Assembly: GCA_052390415.1 (NCBI GenBank)
Contig: JBQTGY010000095.1
Coordinates: 1-31,609 of the forward strand
Direction: 5' to 3'
DNA: 31,609 nt
Origin: JANNWF01 sp052390415
GTDB taxonomy: Bacteria > Pseudomonadota > Gammaproteobacteria > Xanthomonadales > Xanthomonadaceae
Shown: positions 1 through 6,306 of the stretch, piece by piece
Layout of the letters: each line of letters begins with the position of its first letter
Numbering within the stretch: position 1 is the stretch's first letter
Program-made: the position numbers and the translations under genes
The notes under the pieces: generated by a model
The model's input: only the letters and a program-made list of their open reading frames with translations
Databases searched by the model: none
What the model was told of the DNA's origin: nothing

Positions 1-2
1 AA

Positions 3-788
3 CTCGAACCCATCGCCGAATATGACGGCAACGGCGCCCTGGTCAGCGTCTTCGCCTACGCCGAACGCAGCCATGTGCCGAGCCTGATGCTGAAGGGCGG
101 CGTCACTTACAAGATCGTCAGCGATCATTTGGGCAGCGTGCGTCAAGTGATTGACCTCAACACCGGCGCTATCGTCCAAGCACTGGACTACGATGCCTGG
201 GGCAATGTGCTCGAAGACACCAATCCGGGCTTCCAACCGTTTGGGTATGCGGGTGGGATTTATGATCGGGACACAGGTTTAGTGAGGTTCGGGGCGCGAG
301 ATTATGATTCAGTGGTGGGGCGGTGGACGACTAAGGATCCGATTGGTTTTGGGAGTGGCATTAACAACCTCTACGGTTACACAAGTGACCCTATCAACAA
401 AGTCGACATCAGCGGGTTCGCGGAAATTTGCAGCCGAGCACTTGACGGATTGCCATTTCAAGCGTCAATCGCACGCCACGACCAAATTTGGTACGAGGAC
501 GGGTCGAACAGCGGGTTTTTCAATACGGACGATGTTCGGCCCGACTATATAGATCCAGCTAACCCAGGTGCTGGACTTCGCCCGAAGGCCGACTACAATT
601 CCTGTAGATACATCGGCAGAGATAGTGATGTACGAGCCGCAGAGTCACGTGTGCAGCAAACGCTTGATTTTGATTGGCGGACTTTCAGCAACAATTGTCA
701 GATGTACGCAGAGACAGTTGCGATGGATCCCGAATTGGTCGAAATCCGGATCAAGCGAGTTGGAGAAGTTCGGACACCCTCCCGATGA
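3..788 (+). CDS. Rhs-family protein, C-terminal part with toxin-like tip (5' end outside window)
   Basis: The reading frame is open to the left edge, so this is the 3' end of a larger gene; the first in-frame GTG (75) is internal. Residues from the edge to about 140 are the end of an Rhs core: DHLGSVRQV, LDYDAWGN, GYAGGIYDRDTGLVRFGARDYD, then the DPIGFGSGINNLYGY block that closes the Rhs shell. The usual DPxG after this block reads VDISG here. The last ~120 residues are a variable tip carrying a His (ARHDQIW), a Cys (YNSCRYIG) and a late NNCQMYAE motif. Such H...NCQ-(Y/F)A tips occur in polymorphic toxins and suggest a papain/NlpC-like fold; that assignment is inference. Rhs proteins are delivered by contact-dependent or type VI systems, but no delivery gene is in the window. 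The gene ends in a 4-nt overlap with the next ORF, as toxin-immunity pairs often do. Base composition becomes visibly more AT-rich through the tip. Confidence 0.85.
   Translation, partial: LEPIAEYDGNGALVSVFAYAERSHVPSLMLKGGVTYKIVSDHLGSVRQVIDLNTGAIVQALDYDAWGNVLEDTNPGFQPFGYAGGIYDRDTGLVRFGARDYDSVVGRWTTKDPIGFGSGINNLYGYTSDPINKVDISGFAEICSRALDGLPFQASIARHDQIWYEDGSNSGFFNTDDVRPDYIDPANPGAGLRPKADYNSCRYIGRDSDVRAAESRVQQTLDFDWRTFSNNCQMYAETVAMDPELVEIRIKRVGEVRTPSR
40..73 (+). repeat. 34-nt direct repeat, copy 1 (in Rhs gene)
   Basis: Identical to 1546-1579. It encodes part of LVSVFAYAERSH in the Rhs frame. The offset between the copies is 1506 bp, a multiple of three, and both copies sit in the same codon phase. 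Confidence 0.9.
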
Positions 789-1276
789 AGAACGCTGCTC
801 TCATTCTTGTTCTCGCGATTGTTCTTATCGGCCTGATCTGCTTCGGCGCCTTGGGATTAAGGTCTTGGATGCTTCGTGAAATAAACTGCTCGGCATGCCG
901 TGGGTTTTACTCATTGTTTTTTCAGCCCGATGACTTCAATGCTCCGATTGCCATTGCGCAGATTGAACAAGGTCGAGCCACATTCCACCTATTTCCGAAT
1001 TATGTTGGACCTTACTTTGTCAGGGTTTTCAAGGTTAATTCAATAAATGAACTTTTGATCAAGCAGCTCACCTGTTCAGACGAAGTACACTTTCGTTCCG
1101 CCGTTGGGACAAATGCGATTAATAGGGTGTTTTCTGACTTTGGGAATGGTTTTATCTTAGGCTCGATTTCTATATCAAGAGACCTCGCAGGTGCAAGGAC
1201 AAGGCCCGTCTGCGAAGTTGTTTTTACCTCGGCTGCAGAGGGTCAACTGGTAATTTCTAGAGCGTCAGAACTCTAG
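785..1276 (+). CDS. Small membrane-anchored protein, candidate immunity protein for the Rhs tip
   Basis: 163 residues, starting at the ATG that overlaps the Rhs stop (ATGA, 785-788); a longer frame from 674 would run inside the Rhs gene and is unlikely. Residues ~4-25 (ALILVLAIVLIGLICFGALG) form one hydrophobic segment, either a membrane anchor or a signal peptide. The rest is soluble-looking, with Cys residues at CSACRGF just after the anchor and two more later (LTCSDE, RPVCEV). I recognise no family. Position immediately behind the variable tip, the overlap and the low GC are what is expected of a cognate immunity gene, which are typically unique orphans. An envelope location would fit a toxin acting in the periplasm. 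The immunity role is inference from context only. Confidence 0.6.
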   Translation: MKNAALILVLAIVLIGLICFGALGLRSWMLREINCSACRGFYSLFFQPDDFNAPIAIAQIEQGRATFHLFPNYVGPYFVRVFKVNSINELLIKQLTCSDEVHFRSAVGTNAINRVFSDFGNGFILGSISISRDLAGARTRPVCEVVFTSAAEGQLVISRASEL

Positions 1277-1359
1277 GGACCCTATGATCAATTCGACCAC
1301 CTGAGGTGATTGTGGATGGTGCGACAGTGATCTTGGAAATCACCGTGATCGTGAACACC

Positions 1360-1685
1360 CAATCAGCGCCGCAAGCAGCGGCACCGCCATGCCCGACTTC
1401 GGCTACACCCGCGACCGCCTGGGTCGGATCACCCAAGTGACCGAAACCCGCGCCGGCGTGAGTCGAGCGACTGGCTATATCTACGATCTCGCCGGTCGAC
1501 TTGAGCGGATCACCCGCCACGGCAGTGACATCGCGATCTACGCCTTGGTCAGCGTCTTCGCCTACGCCGAACGCAGCCACGCAACCACACGTCAACCCAG
1601 GCGGGGACGGTCAAGCCAAGAGCGGGTCAGCAGGAGGAAAGCGCAACGCCCGAGCCTACGGGAGAAATTTTGTCAGTCCTATTGA
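1360..1685 (+). pseudogene. Degraded Rhs core fragment (orphan tip remnant)
   Basis: The frame around 1389-1580 encodes two YD-type Rhs repeats (FGYTRDRLGRITQVTE; YIYDLAGRLERITRHG) and then jumps, mid-repeat, to LVSVFAYAERSH, a stretch also present in the upstream Rhs gene at codons 40-73. After that the frame continues about 35 residues with no Rhs similarity and stops at 1685. No credible start or ribosome site precedes it, and the frame is closed by a stop at 1302-1304. The internal jump looks like a deletion joining two parts of an Rhs core. Such silent fragments downstream of rhs genes are known as displaced tips. The left boundary is approximate. Confidence 0.65.
1546..1579 (+). repeat. 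34-nt direct repeat, copy 2 (in Rhs remnant)
   Basis: Identical to 40-73. Sequence before and after the copy differs from that around copy 1, so the identity stops sharply at both ends. The repeat pair encloses the toxin tip and the putative immunity gene. Confidence 0.9.
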
Positions 1686-1717
1686 CACCCGCGGCGCAAT
1701 GGTGACCCTATTGATCT

Positions 1718-1741
1718 TGCCCGCCTCGATTGAGGCGGGCA
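1718..1741. other. Perfect 10-bp hairpin between the Rhs remnant and the TonB-receptor gene
   Basis: TGCCCGCCTC and GAGGCGGGCA pair around a GATT loop. It lies 13 nt past the stop of the minus-strand receptor gene and after the Rhs remnant, so it could end transcription from either side. Neither strand has a T-tract after the stem, so it is not a standard intrinsic terminator. Confidence 0.4.
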
Positions 1742-1754
1742 GAGTGGGTTGCGG

Positions 1755-3893
1755 TCAGAACAGGAAGCTGACTGTCGCCCGCAGCGACCGCGATGGCACC
1801 ACGTGGTAGTGGATGTCTTCGATGCCCTCGTCCGGCTCGCCGGGCAAGCGCGAGGCATAGAAGTAGTCGATGTCGTGGTCGCTGCTGTCGAAAAAGTTGA
1901 GCACTTCGAGATAGGCCCGCCATTGGCTCCATTCGCGGCCCACGCGCAGGTTGACGACGGTGGAGCCGTCGGAATCCACGCTGTTGTCTTCAATCAGCGG
2001 ATAGCTGCCAAAGTGCTTGAGTTGGGCGCTGGCGCTCCACCCATGGTCGAGGTGGGAGGTAACGCCGCTCGAGACAACCAGCGGAATGGAACCGGGAATC
2101 TCGCGTCCGGCCACGTCGTCGTCAGAAAACGCGGCGTCCGTGTAGGAGGCTTCCAGACTCAGGCTGTAGCGCTGATCCGGATACCAGTACATGCCAAGCT
2201 CAAGGCCATCGCGTTGGCTGGGTCGGCTGGCCTCGGTGGCACCCGCGTCGCCGACAAACAGCAGCTCAGAATCCAGACGCAAGGTCCACAGCGCCAGCGT
2301 GGCCTGAAACTGATGATTGAAGAAAAAGCGGCTACCGATTTCTGCGCCGCGTGAGCCGACCAAGGGGTCCACGCGTTGTGCGGGATCGCCACTGACGGGG
2401 TCCACTTGAATGGTGGTGCCACGGGCATCGTTGGAGTGAAAGCCAGTGCCATAGCTTGCATACAACTCGACTTTGGAAACTGGCTGCCACGCCAGGCTGG
2501 CTTTGTAGGACGTGATGGAGTCGTCGGCGTCACCGCTATTGATGGCGAGGTTGCTATCGACATCGAAATCGTAGCGATCATGGCGCAGGCCGATATAGCT
2601 GCGCAGGGTATCGCTGAAATCAAACTCATTGGCAGCAAACACGCCGATGCTGCCTTCCTCAACTGCATCATCGCGGACCGTGCTGAGCAGAGCGCGTTGG
2701 TTGGTTCGCAGTAGGGCGACCCGACCGATATCGTCGAATCGTCCTACGCTGCCGACCCGCCAGCGACTGCGCCCCTGTTGCCATTGCTGGGACAGGTTGA
2801 AGCCATAGATGCGGCGGTCATCGACCTGCTGAAACTGGTCGCCGTTGTCTGGATCGTCCAGCAGGTAGGTGAAGTTTGACCACAGGTCCAGTTCGTAATC
2901 GATGGCATAAGCGTTGGCTTCGATCTCACCGCCTAGCGCCGCACCGACCCAGCCTCCAGAGAGGCTGAAGCGCGATGACTCGCCGCCTACGCTCAGGTCC
3001 AGGGAGCCAAATTCAGAGATCAAGCCTTGCTCGACCGCACGCTGTGGAATCTGATCGGCCGAGTTCCACTCGTTGTCGTAGGCCATCAGCGTGGCATGTG
3101 CCCGCCCGTCGCCGAGATCGCCACTCATCCGCAGCAGCAGGTTGAGCTTGCTGACGTCCTCGTCGATGTCTTGCCATGGGCCATCGTCGACCTGCGCTTC
3201 AGCGGCGTAGAGCACCTCCAGTGCTCCGCGATTGGCGGAGTTCACCAAGGCAATGCGGCCGTAGCGGTCCTGCCCGGCGCTGACATTCAGCGTGCCGGTT
3301 TCCACCCAATCAGCCAAGGCAAACTCGGCCGAGCCGGCAGAGGAAAAGTCGCCGACATCCGCGTAATAGGTGCCCTTGCGGTAGGTCAGCGTTTGCACGC
3401 TTTCCGGGATCAGGAAATTGAGATCGGTATAGCCTTGACCGTGACCATGCGTACGCATGTTGACCGGCATGCCATCGACACTGGTGGCGAAGTCGGTACC
3501 GTGGTCGAGATTGAAGCCACGCAGAAAATACTGATTGGCCTTGCCGCTACCCGAGTGCTGGGTAGCGATCAGCCCAGGCACGAACTCAAGCAGGTCGCCG
3601 ACGCGCAGCAGCGGTCGGTCACTGATGTCGCTTGCGCCCACGATACCTTCGGAGGCTGAGATCGCTTCGCCGACCAAATTTTGTCGGCGTCCCTCGACCT
3701 TGATTTGGTCTAGTTCGGTGGCGGCGATGGATGTTCGTTCATTGGCTTGGGCGAGCACGGTGTGGGTGGGTAGCGCCAAGGTGGTGGCCAGCAAAGCGAG
3801 GCTGAGTGGACGTTGTCGAAGCGCGCCTGCGGCTGCCAGACAACGCGCGGCAGTTGGGGTATCTGCGCGGTGAGACGGGGGTGTGAGCTGCAT
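1755..3893 (-). CDS. TonB-dependent outer-membrane receptor, probably metal-related
   Basis: 712 residues. The ATG at 3893 is preferred over an upstream GTG (3905) because GGAG lies 6 nt before it. The first ~48 residues form a long signal peptide (LSLALLATTLALPTHTVLA, cut before QA). A TonB-box-like ELDQIKVEG follows at ~60-68, then a plug domain (~75-190: RVGDLLEFVPGL, GKANQYFLRGFNLDHGTDFA, VDGMPVNMRTHGHGQGY). The rest is a 22-strand-type barrel ending in ATVSFLF with the terminal Phe typical of outer-membrane proteins. Receptors with this plug signature are usually of unassigned substrate. It lies 142 nt downstream of a His-rich membrane protein on the same strand, which suggests a divalent metal or metal chelate as substrate; that is inference. 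TonB/ExbB/ExbD are not in the window. Confidence 0.9.
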   Translation of the reverse strand: MQLTPPSHRADTPTAARCLAAAGALRQRPLSLALLATTLALPTHTVLAQANERTSIAATELDQIKVEGRRQNLVGEAISASEGIVGASDISDRPLLRVGDLLEFVPGLIATQHSGSGKANQYFLRGFNLDHGTDFATSVDGMPVNMRTHGHGQGYTDLNFLIPESVQTLTYRKGTYYADVGDFSSAGSAEFALADWVETGTLNVSAGQDRYGRIALVNSANRGALEVLYAAEAQVDDGPWQDIDEDVSKLNLLLRMSGDLGDGRAHATLMAYDNEWNSADQIPQRAVEQGLISEFGSLDLSVGGESSRFSLSGGWVGAALGGEIEANAYAIDYELDLWSNFTYLLDDPDNGDQFQQVDDRRIYGFNLSQQWQQGRSRWRVGSVGRFDDIGRVALLRTNQRALLSTVRDDAVEEGSIGVFAANEFDFSDTLRSYIGLRHDRYDFDVDSNLAINSGDADDSITSYKASLAWQPVSKVELYASYGTGFHSNDARGTTIQVDPVSGDPAQRVDPLVGSRGAEIGSRFFFNHQFQATLALWTLRLDSELLFVGDAGATEASRPSQRDGLELGMYWYPDQRYSLSLEASYTDAAFSDDDVAGREIPGSIPLVVSSGVTSHLDHGWSASAQLKHFGSYPLIEDNSVDSDGSTVVNLRVGREWSQWRAYLEVLNFFDSSDHDIDYFYASRLPGEPDEGIEDIHYHVVPSRSLRATVSFLF

Positions 3894-3906
3894 TTGTATC
3901 TCCACG

Positions 3907-3926
3907 GCGGCGCGCGTACGCGCCGC
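3907..3926 (-). promoter_or_regulatory. GC-rich 8-bp stem-loop just upstream of the TonB-receptor ribosome site
   Basis: GCGGCGCG and CGCGCCGC pair perfectly around a 4-nt loop. In the transcript the hairpin ends about 4 nt before the GGAG that serves the receptor start. It could limit ribosome access or protect a processed 3' part of the mRNA. No function is shown; the pairing is directly visible. Confidence 0.4.
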
Positions 3927-4035
3927 GCTTGCGGGTAGGCGAAACAGCGCCGAAAGACGCTGGAATTCAAACGTGGTCGAAAGGGCGCGCTAACAAGCTC
4001 ATGAATGGCTTGCGCCACGTGTCGAAAGCGTTCGG

Positions 4036-4722
4036 CTACGCCCTGGTCTTGACACGCCCACGCGGTGGCCGCTGCGGTGGTTCGCTGGCGCGAACGGGCG
4101 GGTGTCGCAGAATGTCGACGGGCCGTTGCGCTGTGCGAGCGGACGCCACCAGCAGGATGCTCGGCGGCACGTTCCAAGGCAGATCAGGCGTGGACTTGAA
4201 GTTGCTTGTCGCCGGCTCAGCGCCGCCTGCTTGATGGCTAACGCTAGCCTCGCTGACAAACTTGACGCTGCGATCATTGAGCGGATGCGGATGCTGTGCC
4301 GCATGTTTGCGCGTGCTGTCCGGCAAGCCGCCAGGGCGCGCATGCGCGAGAGCATGCGCATCCTGCTGAGGGCCGTGTCCGTGTCGATTTCTGTGCACAT
4401 GAACTTGCGCATGGTCGTGCGCGTGCACAACGGGCGCAGACTGCGCAGGGGCGTGCCGCAGGCGAGAAGGTCTCCGCGCCGACACGGCCTTGGAGGGCGG
4501 CGCATGCGCATGGTCGTGCGTCACGGGTTGATGAGGATGCTCATGCGCGTGCGCATCAGCGCGCTCATCCACATGCACATGGGCGGGATTGATCGCCCGC
4601 CAGCTCAACAGCATGGTGGCTTGGATCGGAATCAAAGCCGTCAAAGCAAGCACCCACAGCAACCGCCAGCGCTGTCGGATTGGAGTCTTGGTGAGTTGGA
4701 ATGATCTGGAATTTGCGCTCAC
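4036..4722 (-). CDS. Histidine-rich membrane-anchored protein, putative metal binder
   Basis: 228 residues from a GTG start at 4722 (SANSRSFQL...). A single hydrophobic segment at ~20-42 (LLWVLALTALIPIQATMLL) anchors it. It is followed by a long low-complexity region extremely rich in His, alternating with Ala, Asp and Val (HVHVDERADAHAHEHPHQ, HDHAHAP, HAHDHAQVHVHRNRHGHG). The C-terminal part is Pro/Arg-rich (RPPRGRVKTRA) and resembles the tails of DUF2946-like proteins, but the Cys motif common there is missing, so I leave the family open. His clusters of this kind bind Zn, Ni, Cu or Co. The TonB receptor follows on the same strand. ppx ends 63 nt upstream, so this gene may be read through from the pho/poly-P block or from its own promoter. 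The opposite strand has a long open frame that is a compositional shadow. Confidence 0.7.
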   Translation of the reverse strand: MSANSRSFQLTKTPIRQRWRLLWVLALTALIPIQATMLLSWRAINPAHVHVDERADAHAHEHPHQPVTHDHAHAPPSKAVSARRPSRLRHAPAQSAPVVHAHDHAQVHVHRNRHGHGPQQDAHALAHARPGGLPDSTRKHAAQHPHPLNDRSVKFVSEASVSHQAGGAEPATSNFKSTPDLPWNVPPSILLVASARTAQRPVDILRHPPVRASEPPQRPPRGRVKTRA

Positions 4723-4785
4723 GATCCGAGCTTAATCGACTGCGACGAGGCACATATCGACAAGTGCAATCACCAGCACACTGTC

Positions 4786-6306
4786 TCAGCTCGCCTGCAC
4801 GCTCAGCACGTGTCCGATATCCGCCAGGTGTTCCCGCTCCGCATCCAGATCGCTGCGGGTCAGCGGATGGCCGTCCAGCCATTGCCGCGAAATGCCGAGC
4901 TTGAGCTGGCGGGCACCGGCCAGCAGTTGCAGCTGGGGCATGGGCTGCGCCGCATGCGAGCGATGCAGAAGTACGGCGAGGCGCAACAACAAGACACAGC
5001 GCAGGGTCGGCTCTACCAGCCGCTCCGGCAGCCCCTTGATGCTCGCAATCGCCAGTCCGCGACGTTGATTGCGCAGCAGCGCCGCGAGGCATAGCTGCTC
5101 CAGATTGGAGAAGCCAGCAATGTCGGAGTGGGCGACCACGTAGGCACCGTGCTGGTGATACTGGCTGTGCGCAATGCTGAGGCCGATCTCATGGATGCAC
5201 GCGGCCCAGGCCAGCATCAGGCGATCCTGGTGGTCCAGATCCCAGCTGTCGCAGACCTGATCGAACAGCTGCAGCGCGGTCGCTTCGACGCGTCGCGCTT
5301 GCTCTTCGTCGACGCCGTAGCGCAGCGCAAGCGCGGCTATCGACGCTTGCCGCGGGTCGCGATGTTGAGTGCGGCCGAGCATGTCGTACAGCACGCCTTC
5401 GCGCATCGCTGTTTCGCTTACCTGCATCGCCTCGAGACCCAGCTCGTTGAAGGCGGCTTCCAGCACCAGCAAGCCACCGGCGATCACCGGTTGTCGCTCC
5501 TCGGACAAACCGGGCAAACGAATCTGCTCAAGGTCCTCGAAGGCGAGCAGGGCATCGCGGATCGTGGCAATGCCATCGCGGGTGATGGGACCGATGCCGA
5601 GTTTCATGGCACGGTGTATTTCACCGATGGCCTTGATGGTGCCGGACGACCCGATCACCTCGGCCCAGCCGTGGGCACGGTAGATCGCTGCGAACTGTTG
5701 GAACTCGGCCGAGACTTCGGTGAGCGCTTCGCGCCAGCGTTTGCGTCCCAGTTTGCCGCTGGCAAAAAAGCGCCGGGTGCTGCCGACACAGCCCATTTGC
5801 AGGCTTTCGCGCTCAATCGGCACGCTGCCCTCACCAATGATGAACTCGGTCGAGCCGCCACCAATATCGATGACCAAACGGCGCGCTTCGGTCGGTGGCT
5901 GACCTTGTGCCACGCCCAGATAAATCAGGCGCGCTTCTTCGCGGCCGGCCACCACTTCGATGCCATGTCCCAGTGCGGTTTCGGCCGGCAGCAGAAAGGC
6001 CCGCGGATGGCGCAATGCGCGCACCGTATTGGTCGCGATGGCGCGCACGCGATGCGGTGGCAATCCGCGCAAGCGTTGACCAAAACGCGCCAAACAATCG
6101 ATGGCGCGCGCACTGGCGGCGGGATCCAAGCCACCCTGGCCATCGAGACCTGCCGCCAAGCGCACCATCTCGCGCAAGCGATCAACGATGCGCAACTGGC
6201 CCAGTACGTAGCGGGCGACCACCATGTGAAAACTGTTGGAGCCAATATCGATGGCGGCAAGCAATTCGCCGTCCTGCAATTCGTCGCTGACCCGATTGGA
6301 GCTCAT
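4786..6306 (-). CDS. ppx: Exopolyphosphatase (Ppx/GppA family)
   Basis: 506 residues, the usual length for long Ppx. The ATG at 6306 overlaps the ppk stop (ATGA); an upstream in-frame start would lie inside ppk. It removes terminal phosphate from polyphosphate and may act on pppGpp. The ASKHA-fold phosphate-binding motifs are clear: AAIDIGSNSFHMVVARY near residue 17, the second glycine loop VIDIGGGSTEFIIGE near 145, and IGSSGTIKAIGEI near 215. The C-terminal half (from ~310) has the helical HD-like region of bacterial Ppx (CIHEIGLSIAHSQYHQHGAY). It is the last gene of the phoB-phoR-ppk-ppx series, so the enzyme that breaks down poly-P is probably made together with the one that makes it. Confidence 0.95.
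   Translation of the reverse strand: MSSNRVSDELQDGELLAAIDIGSNSFHMVVARYVLGQLRIVDRLREMVRLAAGLDGQGGLDPAASARAIDCLARFGQRLRGLPPHRVRAIATNTVRALRHPRAFLLPAETALGHGIEVVAGREEARLIYLGVAQGQPPTEARRLVIDIGGGSTEFIIGEGSVPIERESLQMGCVGSTRRFFASGKLGRKRWREALTEVSAEFQQFAAIYRAHGWAEVIGSSGTIKAIGEIHRAMKLGIGPITRDGIATIRDALLAFEDLEQIRLPGLSEERQPVIAGGLLVLEAAFNELGLEAMQVSETAMREGVLYDMLGRTQHRDPRQASIAALALRYGVDEEQARRVEATALQLFDQVCDSWDLDHQDRLMLAWAACIHEIGLSIAHSQYHQHGAYVVAHSDIAGFSNLEQLCLAALLRNQRRGLAIASIKGLPERLVEPTLRCVLLLRLAVLLHRSHAAQPMPQLQLLAGARQLKLGISRQWLDGHPLTRSDLDAEREHLADIGHVLSVQAS

Noticed and set aside
1718..1741. Hairpin as an intrinsic terminator
   Set aside because: The stem is perfect but neither strand carries a T-tract; kept only as an unassigned hairpin.
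4102..4704. Arg/Met-rich plus-strand frame opposite the His-rich gene
   Set aside because: CAT/GTG codon repeats on one strand create ATG/CAC on the other; the His-rich frame has a membrane anchor and sensible neighbours, the opposite one does not.
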